This document shows positions 30,267-39,217 of a stretch of DNA of 64,000 nucleotides, piece after piece. Made by a program: the position numbers and the translations under genes. Origin of the DNA: Streptomyces spiroverticillatus. GTDB taxonomy: Bacteria; Actinomycetota; Actinomycetes; Streptomycetales; Streptomycetaceae. How positions within the stretch are numbered: the stretch's first letter is position 1; each line of letters starts with the position of its first letter. The notes under the pieces were generated by a model that did no database searches, was not told the origin of the DNA, and was given only the letters and a program-made list of their open reading frames with translations. Location: positions 769,266-833,265 of the forward strand of contig BMUX01000001.1 in the NCBI GenBank assembly GCA_014650415.1, given 5' to 3'.

Positions 30267-31097
30267 ATGTCCCACACCGCTCACATACCCAGCCACCGGA
30301 AGCCCCGCCGCAGCGCCTCGAAGATGGCGCTCCGTGCCGGAGTTGCCGGTGGCGTCCTCAGCACCATCGCGGTTGCTGGTGCGGCGGCTCCGGCGAACGC
30401 CGACCCGGTGCACGAGACCACCGTCGAGATGCCGACGCTGACCGACGCCGCCGCCGCGAAGCCCGCCTCCACCGTCAGCACCGCTGCCGAGGCGACCCAG
30501 CAGATCGCCTTCGAGTACGACCGGCAGGCCCGCCAGGAGGCGGCCGCCGAGACCGCCATGAAGGACGCCAAGAAGGCCAAGGCCGAGGCGGACCGCAAGG
30601 CGGAGGCCGAGAAGAAGGCCGCAGAGGCCCGCGAGAAGGCCGAGAAGAAGGCTGCCGAAGAGCGCGCCTCGCGCTCCTCGGACCGCTCCGACCTGAGCTC
30701 CTACTCCTCTTCCTCCGCCTCTTCCTCCAAGTCGACCGCCACCGGCAGCGCCGCCGCCGTGATCGCGTTCGCGCGGGCGCAGGTCGGCGACGCGTACGTC
30801 CTGGGCAGCACCGGCCCGAACGCGTGGGACTGCTCGGGCCTCACCCAGGCCGCGTTCCGCACCATCGGTGTGGACCTGCCGCGCGTCTCGCAGAGCCAGT
30901 CGACCTTCGGCAAGCAGGTCGGCCTGAACAACCTCCAGCCGGGCGACATCCTGTACTGGGGCGGCGCGGGCAGCGCGTACCACGTGGGCATCTACGTGGG
31001 CGGCGGCAACTTCGTCGGCGCGCAGAACTCGGGCACGGGCGTCGTCGAGCGTCCGCTGTCGTACGACCCGCCGACCGGCGCCGTGCGCGTGCTCTGA
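30267..31097 (+). CDS. secreted NlpC/P60 peptidoglycan endopeptidase
   Basis: Wall hydrolase of 276 residues that probably cleaves stem-peptide bonds in peptidoglycan. Signal peptide to about residue 45 (cleavage after APANA), an Ala/Glu/Lys-rich helical or coiled-coil spacer (75-135), a Ser-rich linker (136-158), and a C-terminal NlpC/P60 domain (160-276) with catalytic C189 in WDCSGL and H239 in YHVGIYVG. ATG at 30267 gives the best signal peptide, though no clear ribosome site is visible. Divergent from the nuo operon across a long regulatory region; followed by a strong hairpin. Confidence 0.92.
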   Translation: MSHTAHIPSHRKPRRSASKMALRAGVAGGVLSTIAVAGAAAPANADPVHETTVEMPTLTDAAAAKPASTVSTAAEATQQIAFEYDRQARQEAAAETAMKDAKKAKAEADRKAEAEKKAAEAREKAEKKAAEERASRSSDRSDLSSYSSSSASSSKSTATGSAAAVIAFARAQVGDAYVLGSTGPNAWDCSGLTQAAFRTIGVDLPRVSQSQSTFGKQVGLNNLQPGDILYWGGAGSAYHVGIYVGGGNFVGAQNSGTGVVERPLSYDPPTGAVRVL

Positions 31098-31114
31098 GCA
31101 CCACTCTTCGGCCG

Positions 31115-31150
31115 AGGGCCGTCGTTCCCCCGCTCGGGAACGACGGCCCT
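31115..31150. terminator. strong hairpin terminator after NlpC/P60 gene
   Basis: Fifteen perfect pairs (AGGGCCGTCGTTCCC with its complement) around a 6-base loop. It is 17 bases past the stop and just before the convergent gene end at 31161, so it can serve both. Confidence 0.85.
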
Positions 31151-31160
31151 TCGTCGTACG

Positions 31161-31760
31161 TCAGTCCCGGGCGGCCCAGTCGGCCCGCCGCCCGAGGTGG
31201 TTGAGCAGCACGGCCACGTCGTCCGCGCCCTCCGCCGGTTCGACGGCCGCCGCGAAGGCGAACCCGCGCAGCGGTTCCACAAGCGCGTGGGCGACCGGCA
31301 GCAGGGCGCGGGCCAGGTCCAGGGTCAGCGGGGACGGCCGGCCGGTGGCGGCCGCGATGTCCCAGGCGTGGACGGCAGCGTCCAGCGCGGCGGCGCCGAC
31401 CGCGAGTTCGGCGGTCAGCGAGAACGGCGGCAGCGGCACGGGCACCGCACTCTCACCGGGCTTGACCCCGGCGAAGGCCTCGGCGGTGCGGCTGAGCGCC
31501 GGATCGAGCAGGGCGGCGGCGGAGCTCTCCCCGCCGAACGCCGCCGCGTCCGGGGCGAAGGGGTCGAAGCCCGGCCCCTCCCCGCCGGTGATCTTCGAGG
31601 CGTACGCGAGCTGGTCGCCGGCCGCGTGCCGGAGCACCTGGGCGACGTTCCACTCGGAACAGGGCGTCGGGGCGGTCCACTGGTGCGCCGCCACGCGGAC
31701 GGCGGCGGTGCGGATGGCCTGGTGCGCTTGGTCGAGCAGGTCCCACTGGTTCGAGGTCAT
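31161..31760 (-). CDS. TIGR03086-type DinB/maleylpyruvate isomerase-like metal-binding protein
   Basis: Protein of 199 residues with the actinobacterial DinB four-helix fold. The opening WTAPTPCSEWNVAQVLRHAAGDQ and later DAAVHAWDIAAATG carry the histidines that bind a metal in this superfamily; members often use mycothiol as cofactor or take part in thiol-dependent detoxification. The exact reaction is unknown. ATG at 31760; it faces the NlpC/P60 gene and is transcribed in the same direction as the dehydratase-like gene, whose stop lies 70 bases before its start. Confidence 0.8.
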   Translation of the reverse strand: MTSNQWDLLDQAHQAIRTAAVRVAAHQWTAPTPCSEWNVAQVLRHAAGDQLAYASKITGGEGPGFDPFAPDAAAFGGESSAAALLDPALSRTAEAFAGVKPGESAVPVPLPPFSLTAELAVGAAALDAAVHAWDIAAATGRPSPLTLDLARALLPVAHALVEPLRGFAFAAAVEPAEGADDVAVLLNHLGRRADWAARD

Positions 31761-31830
31761 GGCGCCAACCTACGGGCGCGAGCACGCCCCCGCCCGCAAT
31801 TCCCCCGCCCCGTAACGGACTTGCCCCTGA

Positions 31831-32745
31831 CTACCCCAGATTCCCGAGCCCGGTGTTCGCCCCGCACAGCACGACGGCGGTGCGCTCCCCCGCCTCGGGC
31901 ACGTACGCCATGGCCGTCGCAGCCGCGTGCTCGACGGCGATCCGGTGCTCGTCCCACAGCCGCTGCCGGCTCGCCACGATCGCCTCGTCGGACACGAGGA
32001 CGGAGCGCACTCCCTCGCGGCCGACCACCGCCAGCGCGTCCTGCGAGACGCGGGTCGCGCCGAGGGAGTCGGCGGCGACGGACTCCACCGGCACGTCCAC
32101 GACACGGCCCGCCTCCAGGGCGGCGTTGAGCGCCCGGCAGTTCTCCGGCTCGACGGCGACGACCCGTACGCCGGCCTCCAGGGCGGCCGTCGCGACCCCG
32201 GCGAAGAGCCCGCCGCCGCCCACCGACACCACGATCGTGTCGATGCCTCCCGGAATCCGTCGCAGGATCTCCTCGGTCAGGGTGCCCGCGCCCGCCGAGA
32301 TCAGCGGATGGTCGTACGCGTGCGAGGCCAGCGCCCCGGACTCCGCCGCGAACTCCGCGCAGGCGGCGCGGGCCTGGTCGTACCGCTCCCCCACGAGCCG
32401 TACCTCGGCGCCGTACGACCGCAGCCGCTCGACCTTCACGGGCGGGGCGTTCTCGGGCAGGAAGACGGTGGCGCGCACGCCCAGCTCACGGGCGGCCCAG
32501 CCGCAGGCGAGACCGGCGTTGCCGCCGGAGGCGATGGTGACGCCCGCGTCGGGGAGGCTCTGGGACTCCCGGTGGGCGAGGAGGAAGTTCAGCGCGCCGC
32601 GGGCCTTGAAGCTGCCGGTGTGCTGGAGGAATTCGAGGGCGAGGTGGCGGTCGTCGCCGACGGGGGCGACGGTGACTTCCCGGACGCGGCCGGAGATGCG
32701 CTCGGCGGCGACTTTGATCTCACCGGGGGTGAGGGGCGGGGTCAT
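31831..32745 (-). CDS. threonine/serine dehydratase family PLP enzyme
   Basis: Fold-type II PLP enzyme, 304 residues. The PLP lysine is K47 in HTGSFKARGA, the substrate Asn loop is SGGNAGLA (73-80), and the phosphate-binding GGGGL is at 176-180. It deaminates hydroxy amino acids to 2-oxo acids or, less likely, racemises serine. It lacks the regulatory ACT domain of biosynthetic threonine deaminase, so it is a catabolic or side-specificity type. ATG at 32745. Repeat A copy 2 lies just upstream, between it and the next gene. Confidence 0.88.
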   Translation of the reverse strand: MTPPLTPGEIKVAAERISGRVREVTVAPVGDDRHLALEFLQHTGSFKARGALNFLLAHRESQSLPDAGVTIASGGNAGLACGWAARELGVRATVFLPENAPPVKVERLRSYGAEVRLVGERYDQARAACAEFAAESGALASHAYDHPLISAGAGTLTEEILRRIPGGIDTIVVSVGGGGLFAGVATAALEAGVRVVAVEPENCRALNAALEAGRVVDVPVESVAADSLGATRVSQDALAVVGREGVRSVLVSDEAIVASRQRLWDEHRIAVEHAAATAMAYVPEAGERTAVVLCGANTGLGNLG

Positions 32746-32794
32746 GGGGGGCTCCAGGGGGGGACAACTGTGGGCCGGGGGCGCGGGCTTCCGG

Positions 32795-32904
32795 TGCCGG
32801 GGGTGCGCGTGGGGGCCGGTGCCGCCCCCGGGCCCGGATCGGGCGGGCCGCCCCCTTGCCCGCCCGTCCCGCCCCCCGGGGGGCGGCCCCGCCGCCCAAG
32901 GGGA
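32795..32904. repeat. dispersed GC-rich intergenic repeat A, copy 2 (inverted)
   Basis: Reverse of copy 1: ...GGCCCGGATCGGGCGGGCCGCCCCCTTGCCCGCCCG... ending in GGGGCGGCCCCGCCGCCCAAGG. It fills most of the 204-bp gap between geranylgeranyl reductase and the dehydratase, two genes on the same strand, so it may isolate their transcripts. Confidence 0.7.
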
Positions 32905-32949
32905 CGGCGGCGGAAGCGGGAGGGTGGGCACCCAAGGGGACGAGCCGGG

Positions 32950-34245
32950 TCAGGAGTTGGGGGCCACCTTGGCGAGGCCGTTGATGATGCGGTCCATCGC
33001 GTCGCCGCCCGTCGGGTCGGTCAGGTTGGCCAGCATCTTCAGGGTGAAGCGCATCAGGATGGGGTGGGTCAGGCCGCGTTCCGTCGCGAGCTTCATGATC
33101 TTCGGGTTGCCGATGAGCTTCACGAAGGCGCGGCCCATCGTGTAATAGCCGCCGTACGTGTCCTTGAGGACCTGGGGGTAGCGGGCGAGCGCCATCTCGC
33201 GCTGGGCGGGGGTGGCTCGGGCATGCGCCTGGACGATGACGTCCGCCGCGATCTGGCCGGATTCCATCGCGTAGGCGATGCCCTCGCCGTTGAACGGGTT
33301 GACCATGCCGCCCGCGTCACCGACCAGGAGAAGTCCCTTGGTGTAGTGGGGCTGACGGTTGAAGGCCATGGGGAGGGCGGCGCCCCGGATGGGGGTGGTC
33401 ATGTTCTCGGGGGTGTACCCCCACTCCTCCGGCATCGAGGCGCACCACGCCTTCAGCACCTCCCTCCAGTCCAGCTCCTTGAACGCCTTCGAGGAGTTGA
33501 GGATGCCGAGGCCGACGTTGGACGTCCCGTCGCCCATGCCGAAGATCCAGCCGTAGCCGGGGAGGAGACGGTCCTGGGGGCCGCGCCGGTCCCACAGTTC
33601 CAGCCAGGATTCGAGGTAGTCGTCGTCGTGTCGCGGGGAGGTGAAGTACGTCCGTACCGCGACGCCCATCGGGCGGTCCTCGCGCCGGTGCAGGCCCATG
33701 GCGAGGGACAGCCGGGTCGAGTTGCCGTCGGCGGCGACGACGAGCGGGGCGTGGAAGGTGACGGGCAGCTTCTCCTCCCCGAGCTTCGCCTCGACGCCCG
33801 TGATGCGCCCGGTGCGCTTGTCGAGGATCGGAGCGCCCACGTTGCAGCGCTCGTACAGCCGCGCGCCCGCCTTCTGGGCCTGACGGGCGAGCTGCTCGTC
33901 GAAGTCGTCACGCTTGCGGACGAGTCCGTAGTCGGGGTACGAGGCCAGCTCGGGCCAGTCGAGCTGGAGCCGCTGCCCGCCGCCGATGATGCGCAGCCCC
34001 TTGTTCCGCAGCCACCCGGCCTCTTCGGAAATGTCGATGCCCATCGACACGAGCTGCTTGGTGGCACGGGGCGTGAGCCCGTCGCCGCAGACCTTCTCGC
34101 GCGGGAACGCGGTCTTCTCCAGGAGGAGTACGTCCAGGCCGGACTTGGCCAGGTAGTACGCGGTGGCGGAGCCGGCGGGTCCGGCCCCGACGACGATCAC
34201 ATCTGCGGTGTGTTCGGAAGGGGTCGAGGTCGCGGGCTCGGTCAC
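32950..34245 (-). CDS. geranylgeranyl reductase family flavoprotein (probable menaquinone side-chain reductase)
   Basis: FAD enzyme of 431 residues that reduces isoprenoid double bonds. The dinucleotide site VVGAGPAGSATAYYLA lies at about 17-32, the FAD motif CGDGLTPRA and the late LLVGDAGGMVNPFNGEGIAYAMESG follow. In actinobacteria one such enzyme (MenJ) partly saturates menaquinone, giving the MK-9(Hn) forms typical of Streptomyces; the neighbouring complex I and mqn/menG genes favour that role over lipid or carotenoid reduction. GTG at 34245 with GGGAGA upstream; long upstream frames are shadows. Confidence 0.87.
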   Translation of the reverse strand: MTEPATSTPSEHTADVIVVGAGPAGSATAYYLAKSGLDVLLLEKTAFPREKVCGDGLTPRATKQLVSMGIDISEEAGWLRNKGLRIIGGGQRLQLDWPELASYPDYGLVRKRDDFDEQLARQAQKAGARLYERCNVGAPILDKRTGRITGVEAKLGEEKLPVTFHAPLVVAADGNSTRLSLAMGLHRREDRPMGVAVRTYFTSPRHDDDYLESWLELWDRRGPQDRLLPGYGWIFGMGDGTSNVGLGILNSSKAFKELDWREVLKAWCASMPEEWGYTPENMTTPIRGAALPMAFNRQPHYTKGLLLVGDAGGMVNPFNGEGIAYAMESGQIAADVIVQAHARATPAQREMALARYPQVLKDTYGGYYTMGRAFVKLIGNPKIMKLATERGLTHPILMRFTLKMLANLTDPTGGDAMDRIINGLAKVAPNS

Positions 34246-34350
34246 GGCGGGGTCTCCCGTAAGACTCGATGTTGATGTTGTGCCTTGACGGCACGGGCCA
34301 CCGGGCAGTCTATGGGGGCGTACTCCTCCATCATCTGAAGGGCTGCCCTC

Positions 34351-34902
34351 ATGACCCTCACGCCACCTGTGGCCTCCGAACTGTCCCGACCGCTGCCGAC
34401 CGTGCGGCTGCGGGTGCCGGTCGAGGAGGACGCGTACGGCTGGTACGACGCGTTCAAGAACCGGGAGGTCATGGAGTTCTTCGGCGGCCGGCCCTCGGGG
34501 GTCTCGGTCTACGAGGAGCTGACGGCCCGCCAGCGCAAGCACGACGCCGAACTGGGCTACTGCCTGTGGACGCTGCTGGACGAGGACGACCGGGTGATCG
34601 GCTTCACGGGCGCGCAGCCGTGGCCGCGCACGCACTACGGGCCGGTCGGCGAGATCGAGATCGGGTGGCGTCTGGGGCGGGAGTTCTGGGGCCGGGGCTA
34701 TGCGTTCGCGGCGGCGCAGGAGGCGGTGGCGCGGGTGCGGGCGGCGGGGGTGCCGGAGGTGGTGGCGGTGGTGGATGCGCGCAATGCGCGGTCGATCGCG
34801 GTGACGGAGAAGCTGGGGATGCGCCCGGCGGAGACCTTCGTGGTCCCGGCGACGGGGGCGGAGCCGGAGCGGTCCGGCCGCTGCTTCCGGCTGTCGCTCT
34901 AG
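34351..34902 (+). CDS. GNAT family N-acetyltransferase (RimJ/RimL type)
   Basis: Acetyl-CoA-dependent acetyltransferase of 183 residues. The core IGWRLGREFWGRGYAFAAAQEAVARV is the GNAT motif A with the CoA pyrophosphate loop (R/Q-x-x-G-x-G/A type), and the DARNARSIAVTEKLGM segment is motif B. RimJ/RimL relatives acetylate protein N-termini or small amines; the substrate here is unknown. ATG at 34351 with AAGGG upstream. Divergent from the reductase; ends at repeat A copy 3. Confidence 0.85.
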   Translation: MTLTPPVASELSRPLPTVRLRVPVEEDAYGWYDAFKNREVMEFFGGRPSGVSVYEELTARQRKHDAELGYCLWTLLDEDDRVIGFTGAQPWPRTHYGPVGEIEIGWRLGREFWGRGYAFAAAQEAVARVRAAGVPEVVAVVDARNARSIAVTEKLGMRPAETFVVPATGAEPERSGRCFRLSL

Positions 34903-34979
34903 TCGGGCGTACGGTCCGGCTTGGCTCCTTGCACCGGGTGCGGCCGGTGGGAGCTCGGCCGGGGGCCCCGTCACGGGGC

Positions 34980-35135
34980 CGGTGTCGGGGGTGCGGGCAG
35001 GGGCCGGTGCCGGGGCGGGCCGGGATCGGGCGTGCGGGCAGGGGGCCGGTGCCGGGGCGGGCCCGGATCGGGCGTGCCGCCCCCTTGCCCGCCCGTCCCG
35101 CCCCCGGGGGGCGGCCCCGCCGCCCAAGGGGGCGA
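34980..35135. repeat. dispersed GC-rich intergenic repeat A, copy 3, with internal tandem duplication
   Basis: Same orientation as copy 2. The left part contains two consecutive near-identical ~42-base units (GTGCGGGCAGGGGCCGGTGCC ... GATCGGGC). Lies between the convergent GNAT and zinc-ribbon genes. Confidence 0.75.
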
Positions 35136-35166
35136 GGGAAGAGGGGAAGAGGGGGGCGGAACCCGC

Positions 35167-36756
35167 CTAAGCCCCCACACCCCGCCGCACCCTCGCCGCA
35201 TACGACCCCACCAGCACCGCCCCCGCCAGCCACAGCAGTCCGAAGAGCAAGGCCTCGGCGATGCCGAGGGAGAGGGAGGCGCGTCCGGTCGCTCCGGAGA
35301 GCTCTCTGATCCCGCCCGAGATCTCCGCCGACATCCCGGAAGCCCCCATCAGCACGAGCAACAGCAGCAAGTAGGCGACGGCGCTCACCAGTTGAGCCCC
35401 CCGCTCCGGCGTCCGGCGTGCCGCCAGCACCCCCAGGACCAGCGCGCACACCGCCCCGAGCACGAGTGCCCCGGCCACGCCCCACCCGCTGAACTCCTCC
35501 GCGATCTGGTCGAGCCCGATCTCGCCGCGTTCGGCACCGACCCGGAAGGGTCCCCCCGCACCCTGGACGTCGTACGCGAGCGGCACCCCCCAGCACAGCC
35601 CGAGCACCGCGATCCCGATGTTCGGCAGGACGGGGAAGAGGACGAGTAGGTCTTCGAGGCTCGTACCGCCCTTGACGACGAGGACGACGAGCCCGACGAC
35701 CGTGCACAGCACGATGCCGACGACCAGGGCCCGTACCGCAGTCCCCAGCGCCCGCATCGCCAGCACCGTGCCGGGCCGCTGCCCCGCCCACCGGGCGAGG
35801 TCGTCGCGCTGGAGCACTCCGACCGTGACGGCCAGCGCCACCGCGAACGCGATCAGCGTGACGAGCACGGGCGCGATCGAGATCTCGACGGTCTCGATCT
35901 CGGGCTGGGAGAGCAGCCCGAGGATCAGCACGCCCGCCGCGACGACCAGCGAGACCCGTATCGCGGCCTCAACTCCCGCCGTGCGGCTGGGGAGTTGTCC
36001 GGCGGCGGCGCGGGCGGCGAGGCCGCGGCGCAGCATGCGCGCCCCGAGCCACAGCGCCAGGACGAGCAGCACGGTGACCGTGAGCGGGACGAAGGAGAGG
36101 GTGGCCCCGCCCTCGACGGTCAGGCCGGGAGTGTCGACGCCGGAGCCGTAGTCGGGCCAGTTGCCCGAGCCCTCGGAGGGGTCGACCCGGTAGCCGGAGC
36201 GCATGGCGTGGAACTCGATGCCGCCGCCGAAGGCCTGGAGCAGCAGGGCGAAGGAGAGCCGCAGCCGGACCGCCCAGCCGAGCGGAACGTCGTCGTCGCC
36301 CGCCTTGCCGTCGAGGACGTACGAGAGGACCACGAGCCCCGCCCCGAGGACGAGCAGCAGCCCGAGCGGCCAGGCGGCGGCCCGCACGGCGGCACCCCAC
36401 CCGCTGCGGAAGGTGCGCGAGAGGAACTCCCCTGCGGCGGAAGGCTGCTGAGGCGCACCAGCGACATGACCGGGGCCAGGACCGGGACCGGGGCCAGCGA
36501 CATGACCGGGGCCAGGACCGCCCCCGTACCCCGGCATCTGCCCGTACGTCTGCCCGGGTGCATACGCCGGCGGAGGCGGCGGCCCGGCAGGCATGGCCGG
36601 TGCCGCGGGCACGGCCGGCGCGGCGGGCCCGGCCGGCGCGGGCGGCATGGCGGGCACCCCGGCCCCCGCCCCCGCCGCCGGGGCCCAGCCGCAGCTCACG
36701 CAGGACCGGGTGTCGCCGGGGGTGACGGTTCCGCAATGGGGACAGTGCAGCGCCAT
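35167..36756 (-). CDS. zinc-ribbon multi-pass membrane protein (streptomycete, unknown function)
   Basis: Protein of 529 residues found, as far as I recall, mainly in streptomycetes. An N-terminal zinc ribbon has two CxxC pairs (CPHC and CVSC, residues 5-22), followed by a long Pro/Ala/Gly linker with a duplicated GPGPGHVAG unit (up to about 105), then eight or nine transmembrane helices with an extracellular loop around residues 190-240. It resembles membrane proteins annotated as 'streptophobe'. No catalytic motif is visible. ATG at 36756. Function unknown; a sensor or scaffold role is only a guess. Confidence 0.7.
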   Translation of the reverse strand: MALHCPHCGTVTPGDTRSCVSCGWAPAAGAGAGVPAMPPAPAGPAAPAVPAAPAMPAGPPPPPAYAPGQTYGQMPGYGGGPGPGHVAGPGPGPGPGHVAGAPQQPSAAGEFLSRTFRSGWGAAVRAAAWPLGLLLVLGAGLVVLSYVLDGKAGDDDVPLGWAVRLRLSFALLLQAFGGGIEFHAMRSGYRVDPSEGSGNWPDYGSGVDTPGLTVEGGATLSFVPLTVTVLLVLALWLGARMLRRGLAARAAAGQLPSRTAGVEAAIRVSLVVAAGVLILGLLSQPEIETVEISIAPVLVTLIAFAVALAVTVGVLQRDDLARWAGQRPGTVLAMRALGTAVRALVVGIVLCTVVGLVVLVVKGGTSLEDLLVLFPVLPNIGIAVLGLCWGVPLAYDVQGAGGPFRVGAERGEIGLDQIAEEFSGWGVAGALVLGAVCALVLGVLAARRTPERGAQLVSAVAYLLLLLVLMGASGMSAEISGGIRELSGATGRASLSLGIAEALLFGLLWLAGAVLVGSYAARVRRGVGA

Positions 36757-36905
36757 GAGGGAGGCTCCGGGGAGGCGAGTGGGCGAGCGGGTCCACGGAC
36801 GTGAACTGACTCATCCTGCCCGCCCGCCACCCCCCGGTGAAGGGGTGACGAGGTCTCAAATCCGTTGCGCAGTAAGGAAGATGGGGCACCCGGGGATCAT
36901 GGGGA

Positions 36906-37892
36906 TCAGAAGACCGACAGCCCCGTCAGGGACGTGAACCGGTCCAGCGCCGCTATGCCCGCCACCGAGTTCCCCTGCGGGTCCAGCCCCGGGCTCCACA
37001 CGCACACCGTGCACACGCCCGGCACGACGGCGACGATCCCGCCGCCCACCCCGCTCTTGCCGGGCAGCCCGACCCGGTACGCGAACTCGCCCGCCGCGTC
37101 GTACGTTCCGCAGGTCATCATCACCGCGTTGATCTGCTTGGCGAGGCGGCGCGGCAGCAGCCTCGTCCCGTCGGCGCGCAGGCCGTGGCGGGCCAGGAAG
37201 AGGGTGGCGAGGGCCAGGTCGGAGCAGTTCATCTCGATCGAGCACTGCCAGAAGTAGTGGTCGAGGAGGGCGGGGATGGGGTTGGCGATGTTGCCGTAGG
37301 AGGCCATGAAGTGGGCGAGGGCCGCGTTGCGGTCGCCGTTGTCGGACTCGGAGGCGGCGACTTCGGGGTCGAAGGTGACGTCCGGGTTGCCGCTCTCCTG
37401 CCGTACGAATTCCAGGAGTTCGCTGCTCGCGTCGCCGGTGAGGGTCTGGAGCCGGTCGGTGACGACGAGCGCGCCCGCGTTGATGAAGGGGTTGCGCGGG
37501 ATGCCGTTCTCGTACTCCAGCTGGACGAGCGAGTTGAAGGGGTTGCCGGACGGCTCGCGGCCGACCTTCTCCCAGAGGTCGTCGCCGCCCTGGGCCAGGG
37601 CGAGGGCCAGCGCGAAGACCTTGGTGATGGACTGGGTGGAGAACGGCTGCTGCCAGTCCCCCACCCCGTACACCTTGCCGTCGAGGTCGGCGATCGCCAT
37701 GCCGAAGCGGTTCGGGTCGACGCAGGACAGGGCCGGGATGTACGCGGCGACCTGCCCCTGGCCGATCTGCGGCCGCACATCCGCCTCGATCCGGCGCAGG
37801 ATGCCCGGGAAGTCGAAGTCGACGGGCTGCTCCAGCTCGGACTCCGGCCCGTGCTCCGACTCCGGCCCCACCGCACCCGGCCCGCTGCTCAT
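36906..37892 (-). CDS. glsA: glutaminase
   Basis: Serine-dependent beta-lactamase-fold glutaminase of 328 residues, hydrolysing L-glutamine to glutamate and ammonia. The catalytic S88-I-T-K91 pair, NPFINAGA, YGNIANPIPALLDHY and the C-terminal GKSGVGGGIVAVVPG segment are intact. Its ATG at 37892 overlaps the menG stop by one base (TGATG), so it is translated from the menaquinone transcript, a surprising partner; it may be a passenger or link nitrogen supply to growth. Confidence 0.95.
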   Translation of the reverse strand: MSSGPGAVGPESEHGPESELEQPVDFDFPGILRRIEADVRPQIGQGQVAAYIPALSCVDPNRFGMAIADLDGKVYGVGDWQQPFSTQSITKVFALALALAQGGDDLWEKVGREPSGNPFNSLVQLEYENGIPRNPFINAGALVVTDRLQTLTGDASSELLEFVRQESGNPDVTFDPEVAASESDNGDRNAALAHFMASYGNIANPIPALLDHYFWQCSIEMNCSDLALATLFLARHGLRADGTRLLPRRLAKQINAVMMTCGTYDAAGEFAYRVGLPGKSGVGGGIVAVVPGVCTVCVWSPGLDPQGNSVAGIAALDRFTSLTGLSVF

Positions 37893-38584
37893 CAGACCCG
37901 CACGCCCCGGTGCAGCGCCACCACGCCGCCCGTCAGGTTGCGCCAGGCGACCTGCGACCAGCCGGCCTGCTGGAGCTTCTTGGCGAGTCCGGCCTGGTCG
38001 GGCCAGGCGCGGATGGACTCGGCGAGGTAGACGTACGCGTCCGGGTTGGAGGAGACGGCGCGCGCGACCGGCGGCAGTGCCCGCATCAGGTACTCGTTGT
38101 AGACGGTGCGGAACGGCGCCCAGGTCGGGTCGGAGAACTCGCAGATCACCACCCGTCCGCCCTTCTTCGTCACCCGGAACATCTCCTTCAGCGCGGCGTC
38201 GGTGTCGACGACGTTGCGCAGCCCGAAGGAGATGGTGACGGCGTCGAAGGACTCGTCCCGGAACGGCAGCTTCGTCGCGTCACCGGCGGTGAAGGGCAGG
38301 TGCGCGTGCTTGCGCTTGCCCTCGCTGAGCATCCCGATCGAGAAGTCGCACGGGACGACGTACGCGCCGGTGGCGGCGAAGGGGAGGGAGGAGGTGGCGG
38401 TGCCGGCCGCGAGGTCCAGGACCCGCTTGCCGGGGCCGGGGTCGACGGCCCGGGTCACTTCCTTGCGCCAGGCGCGGTCCTGGCCCAGGGACAGGACGGT
38501 GTTGGTGAGGTCGTAGTTCGCCGCCACTCCGTCGAACATCGACGCGACTTCGTGCGGCTGCTTGTCCAGGGATGCTCGGGTCAC
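37892..38584 (-). CDS. menG: demethylmenaquinone methyltransferase
   Basis: UbiE/MenG-type methyltransferase, 230 residues, performing the last step of menaquinone synthesis with S-adenosylmethionine. Motifs: [20 protein letters not shown] at the N-terminus, SAM loop [21 protein letters not shown], and the C-terminal [14 protein letters not shown] at 38584 matches the usual start ([14 protein letters not shown]); ATG at 38593 would add three residues. Stop overlaps the glsA start. Confidence 0.95.
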   Translation of the reverse strand: MTRASLDKQPHEVASMFDGVAANYDLTNTVLSLGQDRAWRKEVTRAVDPGPGKRVLDLAAGTATSSLPFAATGAYVVPCDFSIGMLSEGKRKHAHLPFTAGDATKLPFRDESFDAVTISFGLRNVVDTDAALKEMFRVTKKGGRVVICEFSDPTWAPFRTVYNEYLMRALPPVARAVSSNPDAYVYLAESIRAWPDQAGLAKKLQQAGWSQVAWRNLTGGVVALHRGVRV

Positions 38585-38664
38585 GAGCCCCATTGTGCCG
38601 GTAGGGGACGAACGGGGCTCAGGCGGGCACGGACGGGTCCGCCCGAGCCGCGCACGGGAGCCCG

Positions 38665-39210
38665 TCAGGCCCGGCGGAACACCAGCCGTCCGCCTATGAC
38701 CGTCACCAGACAGTCCCCCGCCGGCTCCGAGAAGACCGCGAAGTCGGCGGCGGAACCGGCGGTGAGGGAGCGGGGGCGGGGCCCGTGCAGGACGCGCACC
38801 GGGGAGCGCTCGACGGCGACCCGTACCGCTGGATGGGTGAAGGGTCCGGCGACGGCCGTCGTGCCGTGCGCGAGCAGGCGCTGCACCCCGCGCCGGGCGC
38901 TGGCACCCCACCGGCTGTCGGTCATGCCGAGGCCGTGCAGGGCGTGCCCGGACAGCGGCTCGGTGCCGAGATCGTCGGCCTCGCGGGGGTCGGGCCAGTA
39001 GCGGGCCTGGAGGAGGGTGACGGCGTCCGGCTCGAAGCGGCCGGGGGTGAGGTAGCCGTCCCACTCCCGGACGCGGGCGCGCGGGTCGAGGTGCGGGGCC
39101 AGTTCCTCGTACGTACCGACGGCGGAGATGCGGTCGCCGTCCACGACGACCGCGTCCCCGGACGCGCCGTCCGCCTCCCGGATGCCGCGCACCCGGTGAA
39201 TCGTCAGCAC
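38665..39210 (-). CDS. imidazolonepropionase-like composite-domain protein without catalytic barrel
   Basis: Protein of 181 residues. Residues 1-60 resemble the small beta domain that opens amidohydrolases ([19 protein letters not shown]), and the C-terminus ([28 protein letters not shown]) resembles their closing strands; the TIM barrel with the metal-binding HxH motif is missing. It sits seven bases after mqnC and 80 before menG, in a menaquinone operon. Futalosine pathways in other bacteria use an amidohydrolase-fold aminofutalosine deaminase; this could be a relic or an accessory domain. No catalytic role can be claimed. Confidence 0.7.
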   Translation of the reverse strand: MLTIHRVRGIREADGASGDAVVVDGDRISAVGTYEELAPHLDPRARVREWDGYLTPGRFEPDAVTLLQARYWPDPREADDLGTEPLSGHALHGLGMTDSRWGASARRGVQRLLAHGTTAVAGPFTHPAVRVAVERSPVRVLHGPRPRSLTAGSAADFAVFSEPAGDCLVTVIGGRLVFRRA

Positions 39211-39217
39211 CGGCGCG

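Noticed and set aside
34269..35309. Long plus-strand frame covering the GNAT gene and beyond
   Set aside because: Different frame from the acetyltransferase and reads through repeat A; no homology.
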